Assembly (NCBI GenBank): GCA_004554485.1
Contig: SFLS01000034.1
Span: 1 to 10,136, forward strand
Length of the DNA stretch: 10,136 nucleotides
Origin: Oscillospiraceae bacterium
GTDB lineage: Bacteria; Bacillota; Clostridia; Oscillospirales; Ruminococcaceae
Direction: 5' to 3'
Part shown: positions 5,999-10,136 of the stretch, in pieces
Position numbering within the stretch: the first letter of the stretch is position 1
How the letters are laid out: every line of letters begins with the position of its first letter
Notes under the pieces: model-generated
Databases searched by the model: none
The model's input: the letters and a program-made list of their open reading frames with translations, nothing else
What the model was told of the DNA's origin: nothing
Translations under genes and position numbers: made by a program

Positions 5999-6139
5999 TT
6001 AGTCGCAGCGGTTCTGGCTGTTGTTCTGAGAATTATTCTGGCTGTTGTTTTGGGAATTGTTCTGGTGGTTGTTCTGGCTGTTGTTCTGGGAATTGTTCTG
6101 GTTATTGTTCTGGCTGTTGTTCTGAGAATTTTTGTTCAT
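5999..6139 (-). CDS. 46-residue Asn/Gln-rich SQNN tetrapeptide-repeat protein
   Basis: The protein is MNKN, then ten tetrapeptides (SQNN in most; NQNN and HQNN once each; SQNR last), ending in Cys-Asp. It has no hydrophobic segment or signal peptide and is expected to be disordered or to self-associate through Asn/Gln side chains. The gene is supported by a perfect ribosome site (AAAGGAGG, 6151-6158, 11 bases from the ATG), a terminator 25 bases after the stop and a sigma G-like promoter. I do not recognise a named family. Small Asn/Gln-rich proteins occur in Clostridia, and a spore-associated structural role is inferred only from the promoter. The single Cys near the C-terminus could allow crosslinking. 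Confidence 0.72.
   Translation of the reverse strand: MNKNSQNNSQNNNQNNSQNNSQNNHQNNSQNNSQNNSQNNSQNRCD
6008..6127. repeat. 12-bp tandem repeat encoding SQNN units
   Basis: Ten consecutive 12-base units encode residues 5-44 of the small protein. Serine codons are not random: TCT/TCC units alternate with AGC units, so the true period is often 24 bases. Reading along the protein the order is TCN, AGC, Asn, TCN, AGC, His, TCN, AGC, TCN, AGC. This suggests growth by duplication of two- or three-unit blocks. Confidence 0.85.
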
Positions 6140-6165
6140 GATCAGATTCACCTCCTTTGCAGTGA

Positions 6166-6195
6166 TAGTATGTACGGGTTTGCGGCATCTTATAC
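6166..6195 (-). promoter_or_regulatory. Sigma G-like forespore promoter for the SQNN-repeat gene
   Basis: On the minus strand GTATA (6191-6195) and CATACTA (6166-6172) are separated by 18 bases. Both boxes match the published B. subtilis sigma G pattern (-35 gHATR, -10 CATnMTA, spacer 17-18). Transcription would start near 6159, leaving a leader of about 20 nt that begins at the AAAGGAGG site. An overlapping TGG-TATAAG (6189-6194) could act as an extended -10 for sigma A, which is the main alternative. Confidence 0.5.
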
Positions 6196-6295
6196 CATGC
6201 AAAACAGTGGCAGCGGCACGGGACAGCAGGGAAAAAGACCTGTTTTGGCAAAAAAGCAGACGGGCAGAAGCGGGAAAGATTTTTATAAAATTCTA

Positions 6296-6323
6296 TTGAC
6301 AAACCGGCGTGTAATGATATAAT
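6296..6323 (+). promoter_or_regulatory. Strong sigma A promoter for the rubrerythrin gene
   Basis: TTGACA (6296-6301) and TATAAT (6318-6323) are both perfect, with a 16-base spacer and a TGA just before the -10 (extended). The start is expected near 6330. An 8-bp inverted repeat (GTAATGAT 6311-6318 and ATCATTAC 6342-6349) overlaps the -10 and start region and may be an operator. Confidence 0.9.
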
Positions 6324-6368
6324 GAAATCAAGAAAACAAGAATCATTACTGAAAAGGAGAATACAAAT

Positions 6369-6911
6369 ATGGCGAAATATGTTTGCACCATCTGCGGTTA
6401 TGTTCATGAGGGCGACGAGGCTCCCGAGTTCTGCCCCGTTTGTAAGGCGCCGGCTTCCAAGTTTAAAAAGATGGACGGCGAGATGACCTGGGCTGCCGAG
6501 CATGTAGTCGGCGTGGCCAAGGGTGTGGATCCCGAGATCGTAGACGGTCTGCGTGAGAATTTTAACGGCGAGTGCTGCGAGGTTGGTATGTACCTGGCCA
6601 TGGCCCGCGTGGCGCACCGCGAAGGCTATCCGGAGATCGGTCTGTACTGGGAAAAGGCTGCCTGGGAAGAGGCCGAGCATGCTGCCAAGTTCGCAGAGCT
6701 GCTGGGTGAGGTCGTGACCGATTCCACCAAAAAGAACCTGGAGATGCGAGTGGAGGCCGAAAACGGCGCTACCATGGGCAAGACCGAGCTGGCCAAGAAA
6801 GCCAAGGCGCTGAATCTGGATGCCATCCATGATACCGTCCACGAGATGGCCCGCGATGAGGCCCGTCACGGCCGTGCATTCGAAGGACTGCTGAAGCGGT
6901 ACTTCGGCTGA
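6369..6911 (+). CDS. Rubredoxin-rubrerythrin fusion, reverse-rubrerythrin type (NADH peroxidase-like)
   Basis: A 180-residue non-haem iron protein that reduces hydrogen peroxide in the cytoplasm of anaerobes, usually with electrons from NADH through a rubredoxin reductase. The rubredoxin domain is N-terminal (C6-x2-C9 and C22-x2-C25), the reverse of classical rubrerythrin and like the clostridial revRbr proteins. The ferritin-like di-iron domain follows: E68/E71, the EEAEH motif (E101, H104) and DEARH (E164, H167). The ATG at 6369 has an AAGGAG site (6354-6359). The near-consensus promoter and its preference for GCC, AAG and CTG codons suggest high expression. It forms a single-gene transcript ended by a classic terminator. 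Confidence 0.93.
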   Translation: MAKYVCTICGYVHEGDEAPEFCPVCKAPASKFKKMDGEMTWAAEHVVGVAKGVDPEIVDGLRENFNGECCEVGMYLAMARVAHREGYPEIGLYWEKAAWEEAEHAAKFAELLGEVVTDSTKKNLEMRVEAENGATMGKTELAKKAKALNLDAIHDTVHEMARDEARHGRAFEGLLKRYFG

Positions 6912-6933
6912 TCCCGTAAAAAGCAAAACAAGG

Positions 6934-6961
6934 GGAAGCAGGGAAACCTGCTTCCTTTTTT
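6934..6961 (+). terminator. Rho-independent terminator after the rubrerythrin gene
   Basis: A perfect 9-bp stem (GGAAGCAGG with CCTGCTTCC) is closed by a GAAA loop and followed by six T residues. It lies 23 bases after the rubrerythrin stop. Confidence 0.93.
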
Positions 6962-7046
6962 GTCCGTTGGTGCTTTCCTTCCCTAAAGGAGTGGGTGAAA
7001 GGTTTGTCGCTGCGCCGAAAATGAGCGGGGGATAGGAGAAAACTGT

Positions 7047-7063
7047 TTGTGGAATTTCCACAA
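7047..7063. promoter_or_regulatory. 17-bp perfect palindrome upstream of arcC
   Basis: TTGTGGAA-T-TTCCACAA is a perfect inverted repeat with a one-base centre, placed 38 bases upstream of the arcC -35. Size and position fit a binding site for a dimeric regulator, most simply an activator. It is not a terminator, because an A-rich stretch rather than a gene end precedes it. I do not recognise the regulator. Apart from this site and the flanking terminator and promoter, the 306-base gap between genes holds only A/T-rich sequence. Confidence 0.6.
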
Positions 7064-7100
7064 CGAGAAAAAATGTTTTTATTTTTTTAGCCGCAAACTC

Positions 7101-7129
7101 TTTACAAAATAAAGGGGGTTTGCTATGAT
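7101..7129 (+). promoter_or_regulatory. Sigma A-type promoter for arcC
   Basis: TTTACA (7101-7106) and TATGAT (7124-7129) have a 17-base spacer, and TGC precedes the -10. The start is expected near 7136, giving a leader of about 83 nt. The leader holds a CCCCC/GGGGG pairing (7144-7148 with 7165-7169) around a 16-base loop. Confidence 0.8.
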
Positions 7130-7218
7130 AATTCTGTATTCATCCCCCGATTTTATGCGAATTTGGGGGGCTACAACCGGAAAACCATAGAAAAAACATA
7201 CAAAAGGAGAAATCTGCT

Positions 7219-8145
7219 ATGTCCAGAATTGTAATTGCCCTCGGCGGCAACGCGCTTGGCAACACCCCCTATGAGCAGCTCGATCTGGTGACCGAGACCG
7301 CAAAGCCCATCGTTGACCTCATCGAGGCCGGCAACGAAGTGATTATTGCCCATGGCAACGGTCCTCAGGTTGGTATGATCAACCTGGCGATGAGCGCTGC
7401 GGCCGAAGCCGGCGCCGTCAAGAGCGATATGCCGTTCCCCGAGTGCGGCGCGATGTCCCAGGGTTACATCGGCTATCATCTGCAGAACGCCATCGGCAAC
7501 GAGCTGGCGAAGCGCGGCATCAACAAGCCCGTAGCGACCATCGTTACCCAGGTCCTCGTAGATGAGAACGACGGCGCTTTCCAGAAGCCCACCAAGCCCA
7601 TCGGCGCTTTCTATACCAAGGAGCAGGCGGAAGAGATCGCCGCGACCAAGGGCTTTACCATGATCGAGGATGCTGGCCGCGGCTACCGCCGTGTCGTTCC
7701 CTCCCCCAAGCCCGTTGACGTGGTGGAGAAGGACGTAGTAGAGGCTGTTGTAAAATCCGGCGCGGTTGTCATCACCGTCGGCGGCGGCGGAATTCCCGTC
7801 ATCAAGAAGGACGGCAAGCTGGTAGGCGTTCCCGCCGTTATCGATAAGGACTTTGCCTCCTCCAAGATCGCGGAGCTGCTGCACGCGGATGCGCTGTTCA
7901 TCCTCACCGCTGTGGACCGTGTTGCCATCAACTGGGGCAAGCCCGATCAGAAGAGCCTGGAGGAGATGAGCATTGCCGAGGCGGAGAAGTACATCGGCGA
8001 GAACCAGTTCGCTCCCGGTTCCATGCTGCCCAAGGTACAGGCTGCCATCGCCTTTGCCCGTTCCGGCGGCCGTGCCATCATTGCCGACCTGCACAACGCC
8101 GCTCTGGCGCTGGAGGGCAAATCCGGCACCGCTATCCATAAGTAA
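7219..8145 (+). CDS. arcC: Carbamate kinase
   Basis: A 308-residue cytoplasmic kinase that interconverts carbamoyl phosphate + ADP with carbamate + ATP, used by fermenters to gain ATP from citrulline, agmatine or allantoin/purine breakdown. It begins SRIVIALGGNALG (GGNAL at 9-13), with HGNGPQVGMI (45-54), MSQGYIGYHLQ, TVGGGGIPV, VIDKDFASS and GSMLPKVQAA in the family order and at full length. The ATG at 7219 has AAGGAG (7204-7209) at ideal spacing. No arginine deiminase, ornithine carbamoyltransferase or other catabolic gene is adjacent, so the source of carbamoyl phosphate is not visible. Codon choice (AAG, GCC, ATC) and the promoter suggest high expression. Confidence 0.96.
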   Translation: MSRIVIALGGNALGNTPYEQLDLVTETAKPIVDLIEAGNEVIIAHGNGPQVGMINLAMSAAAEAGAVKSDMPFPECGAMSQGYIGYHLQNAIGNELAKRGINKPVATIVTQVLVDENDGAFQKPTKPIGAFYTKEQAEEIAATKGFTMIEDAGRGYRRVVPSPKPVDVVEKDVVEAVVKSGAVVITVGGGGIPVIKKDGKLVGVPAVIDKDFASSKIAELLHADALFILTAVDRVAINWGKPDQKSLEEMSIAEAEKYIGENQFAPGSMLPKVQAAIAFARSGGRAIIADLHNAALALEGKSGTAIHK

Positions 8146-8166
8146 TTTACAGCCTTATCGGCTTGC

Positions 8167-8197
8167 AAAGCGCCCGCCCATTCGGTCGGGCGCTTTT
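8167..8197 (+). terminator. Rho-independent terminator after arcC
   Basis: A perfect 10-bp stem (AAAGCGCCCG with CGGGCGCTTT) around a 10-base loop, running into TTTT. It ends arcC transcription just before the promoter of the next operon. Confidence 0.9.
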
Positions 8198-8200
8198 GTG

Positions 8201-8229
8201 TTGCCCGGCCGTATTTTTTATGATAAAAT
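8201..8229 (+). promoter_or_regulatory. Promoter of the NTPase-ECF-oxidoreductase operon
   Basis: TTGCCC (8201-8206) and TAAAAT (8224-8229) are spaced by 17 bases, and TGA directly precedes the -10. It begins four bases after the arcC terminator. The start near 8236 gives a leader of about 50 nt before the ATG at 8287. Confidence 0.65.
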
Positions 8230-8286
8230 GACACAGAACGCGGGGCGGGACGACTGCCTGCGCAGCCGCTGCAAAAGGAGAAAACC

Positions 8287-8847
8287 ATGCATCTGTTTTT
8301 GACCGGAAAAGTGCAAATCGGCAAAACCACCGTGGTGGATAAGACCATCGCCCGCCTGGGCGTTACCCCCGGCGGCTTTCGCACTTATTTTGGGGAGGAC
8401 CGCCGCGCGCCGCACCACTTTTTATACATGAGCAGCGCAGCCCGGCCAAGAAGCTTTGCGCCGGACCACGCCGTTGCGGAGTTCCGACTGGGAGCGGACG
8501 GTGCGCCGACAGCCTGTCAGCTGCTGCCCCGCTTTGTGGAGCTGGGGCTGCACTGCCTGGAGGACGCCCAAAGGCACCCTATGCTGCTGATGGATGAATG
8601 CGGGCGGCTGGAACAGCGGCTGCCGGCGTTCCGGCAGCGGGTGTTGGAGCTGCTGGACGGCAGCACCCCTATTTTGGGTGTTGTGCGCGAAGACGCCATG
8701 GACTGGCTGGAGGAGATCCGCCGGCATCCCGGGGTGCAGCTCATCCCCGTCACGGTGGAAAACCGTGACCGCCTGCCGGAAGAACTGGCGGCGTATTTTA
8801 TGGATTTGTTGGAGCAGACGAAAAACAGGAAGGAGAAGTGGGAATGA
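8287..8847 (+). CDS. THEP1-type nucleoside-triphosphatase / nucleotide kinase-like
   Basis: A 186-residue P-loop protein of the NTPase_1 (THEP1) family. The Walker A motif GKVQIGKTT lies at residues 7-15, GGFRTYF follows in the position of the family's GFxT motif, and LLMDECGRLE supplies the Walker B and the glutamate-containing DExG segment. Family members hydrolyse or phosphorylate nucleotides; cellular roles are largely undefined. The ATG at 8287 has AAAAGGAG at 8273-8280. Its TGA stop overlaps the next gene's ATG (ATGA at 8844-8847), so translation is probably coupled. Partnership with a transporter S component suggests a role in trapping or activating the imported compound, but this is inference. 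Confidence 0.85.
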   Translation: MHLFLTGKVQIGKTTVVDKTIARLGVTPGGFRTYFGEDRRAPHHFLYMSSAARPRSFAPDHAVAEFRLGADGAPTACQLLPRFVELGLHCLEDAQRHPMLLMDECGRLEQRLPAFRQRVLELLDGSTPILGVVREDAMDWLEEIRRHPGVQLIPVTVENRDRLPEELAAYFMDLLEQTKNRKEKWE

Positions 8848-9419
8848 ATCGCTCTTTGAAAAAAATGCTGCTGTCGGCCATGTTCCTGGCGCTTGGGCTG
8901 GTGCTGCCGTTTTTCACCGGACAGATCCAGCAGATCGGCAATATGCTGCTGCCCATGCATCTGCCGGTATTCCTCTGCGCCTTGATCTGCGGCTGGCAGT
9001 ACGGCACGGCGGTCGGGTTTATTCTGCCGCTGATGCGTTCCGCCATTTTTGGAATGCCGCCCATGATGCCGACAGCGGTCGCCATGGCCTTTGAGTTGGC
9101 CACCTATGCTTTTGCGGCGGGCTTTTTGTACAGCCGTGCCCGCTGGCAGTGTACCCGTATGCTGTACCGCTCGCTTATCATCGCAATGCTGGCGGGGCGG
9201 GCGGTCTGGGCCGCGGCCATGATGGTTCTGATGGGCCTTTCCGGCGGGGTATTTACCTGGCGGATGTTCCTTTCCGGGGCATTCCTCAATGCCATACCCG
9301 GGATCCTTTTGCAGCTTATTCTCATTCCCATGATCATGGTGGCGCTGGACCGCGCCAAGCTGGTGCCGTTCCGCCGGGGAGTCCAGGAGAAGCCCTCCCG
9401 GGGTAAGGAGCCGGTATGA
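8844..9419 (+). CDS. ECF transporter S component, substrate unknown
   Basis: A 191-residue integral membrane protein with about six hydrophobic segments, the size of ECF substrate-binding (S) subunits. The first helix MLLSAMFLALGLVLPFF contains an AxxxA pattern (A12, A16), used by S components to dock on the EcfT helices. GNMLLPMHLPVFLCALICGW, PTAVAMAFELATYAFAAGFLY and NAIPGILLQLILIP fit a clostridial S-component family with no assigned vitamin. No EcfA or EcfT genes are near, so it would use the shared energising module (group II). The ATG at 8844 is preferred over a GTG at 8838, because AAGGAG (8830-8835) is eight bases from it and it overlaps the previous stop. The next gene again overlaps by ATGA. 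Confidence 0.82.
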   Translation: MNRSLKKMLLSAMFLALGLVLPFFTGQIQQIGNMLLPMHLPVFLCALICGWQYGTAVGFILPLMRSAIFGMPPMMPTAVAMAFELATYAFAAGFLYSRARWQCTRMLYRSLIIAMLAGRAVWAAAMMVLMGLSGGVFTWRMFLSGAFLNAIPGILLQLILIPMIMVALDRAKLVPFRRGVQEKPSRGKEPV

Positions 9420-10136
9420 TCTATGATATTGCCGTGGTCGGCGCAGGCCCCGCCGCCGCCACCTTTGCCCGTTGCTTTCTGCGGGGGAACCCCGCCGCGG
9501 CGCTGCTGTTGATCGACGGACAGGATGAGAAACATAAAAAGCCCTGCGGCGGGCTGCTGGCGCCGGATTCCCAAAAGGCGCTGGCGCATTTTGACCTGAC
9601 GCTGCCCAAGCGGGTGCTGGTGGACCCCCAGATCTTTACGGTGCAGACCATCGACCTGGTCAGCCGGCAGGTGCGCTATTATCAGCGGTATTACCTGAAT
9701 ATGGACCGCTACGCGTTTGACCGCTGGCTGCTTTCGCTGGTGCCGCCGCAGGCGGAGCTCTGTGCCGGGCGCTGTACTGCCATCAGCCGGGAGCCGGAGG
9801 GCTTTGTGCTGACAGTCAAAACGGGCGAAGGAGAGCGGCGGTATACGGCCCGCCGGGTGGTGGGCGCGGACGGCGCCGCTTCGCTGGTGCGGCGCCGCTT
9901 TTACCGGGAGCCTGAGACCCGCTATGTGGCGATTCAGCAGTGGTTTCCAAACGATACGGCACACGCACCGTTTTATTCCTGTATCTTCGACCCAAAGACG
10001 AGCGAGAGTTGTTCCTGGATCATTCGCAAAGATGGGTACCTGATCTACGGCGGGTGCTTCGCGCCGGAGCAATGCCGGCCGGCCTACGAGCGGCAAAAGG
10101 AACGGCTGGAGCAATATTTGGGGTATTCGCTGGGGA
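9416..10136 (+). CDS. FAD-dependent oxidoreductase, geranylgeranyl reductase-like (3' truncated)
   Basis: The first 240 residues of a flavoprotein that continues past the window. The N-terminus YDIAVVGAGPAAATFA (3-18) is a GxGxxA dinucleotide-binding fold. KPCGGLLAP (42-50) is the cysteine-containing motif of the geranylgeranyl reductase / CbrA group, and VVGADGAASLVRR is the second FAD-contacting GD motif. Such enzymes reduce isoprenoid chains or hydroxylate/reduce small cofactors, so the substrate is open. The ATG at 9416 overlaps the stop of the S-component gene (ATGA 9416-9419), with AAGGAG at 9405-9410. The layout suggests that it acts on the imported compound or a product of it. About 100-150 residues are likely missing. 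Confidence 0.83.
   Translation, partial: MIYDIAVVGAGPAAATFARCFLRGNPAAALLLIDGQDEKHKKPCGGLLAPDSQKALAHFDLTLPKRVLVDPQIFTVQTIDLVSRQVRYYQRYYLNMDRYAFDRWLLSLVPPQAELCAGRCTAISREPEGFVLTVKTGEGERRYTARRVVGADGAASLVRRRFYREPETRYVAIQQWFPNDTAHAPFYSCIFDPKTSESCSWIIRKDGYLIYGGCFAPEQCRPAYERQKERLEQYLGYSLG

Noticed and set aside
6282..6296. PerR-box-like sequence before the rubrerythrin gene
   Set aside because: TTATAAAATTCTATT matches only the first half of the PerR palindrome; the second half fails at most positions.
6102..7061. Open frame on the minus strand across the rubrerythrin gene
   Set aside because: It is antisense to a fully supported gene with promoter and terminator, runs through both of these, and shows no recognisable domain.
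7047..7063. DnaA-box pair or replication origin
   Set aside because: TTTCCACAA resembles a DnaA box only with mismatches, there is a single inverted pair, and no origin genes are nearby.
7171..8139. Long open frame on the minus strand across arcC (about 320 codons)
   Set aside because: It mirrors the codon structure of arcC, has no ribosome site and encodes a low-complexity product; arcC on the plus strand has every family motif.
9104..10114. Long open frame on the minus strand across the flavoprotein gene
   Set aside because: It is antisense to a clear GxGxxA flavoenzyme and to the end of the S component, with Arg/Pro-rich composition typical of GC-rich antisense frames.

Overview
The window reads as chromosomal DNA from a GC-rich member of the Bacillota, class Clostridia, probably an Oscillospiraceae-like gut anaerobe. 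The basis is the gene content: BofA, a DUF2508/YaaL-type protein, a DUF6514-like protein, a rubredoxin-rubrerythrin fusion of the reverse-rubrerythrin type and group II ECF transport. Strong AAGGAGG-type ribosome binding sites and TGn-extended -10 promoters agree with this. The genus cannot be read from the sequence alone. I see no rRNA, tRNA, CRISPR array, transposase or phage gene.

Left part (1-4700). The 3' end of a DUF523 gene (+) meets a leftward block at a bidirectional terminator (309-344). Read leftward, the block is prmA (own promoter at about 4692-4720), a membrane-anchored VanY-like M15 peptidase (own promoter at about 3621, terminator 2617-2650), then rluA-type pseudouridine synthase and a Cof-type HAD phosphatase. 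The last two are driven from a strong promoter at 2569-2597. Two compact cloverleaf-like inverted-repeat structures (1246-1320 and 2398-2500) lie in transcribed non-coding DNA, one between rluA and the HAD gene and one inside the rluA leader.

Middle part (4700-6370). A rightward DUF2508-bofA pair is preceded by a sequence resembling sporulation sigma E/G promoters and closed by a 14-bp bidirectional hairpin terminator. Then come two leftward small genes: a DUF6514-like protein with a probable GTG start, and a 46-residue protein made of ten SQNN-like tetrapeptides. The second has a perfect ribosome site, its own terminator and a very good match to a sigma G promoter. Together with bofA this suggests a spore-forming host.

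Right part (6290-10136). All genes point right: a rubredoxin-rubrerythrin peroxidase from a near-consensus promoter carrying a spaced inverted repeat, a stand-alone carbamate kinase whose promoter lies downstream of a perfect 17-bp palindrome, and a tightly coupled three-gene operon. The operon encodes a THEP1-type NTPase, an ECF transporter S component and an FAD-dependent geranylgeranyl-reductase-like enzyme (cut by the window edge). Its genes join by ATGA overlaps, and its substrate is unknown; it is the best candidate in the window for an undescribed uptake-and-modification pathway.
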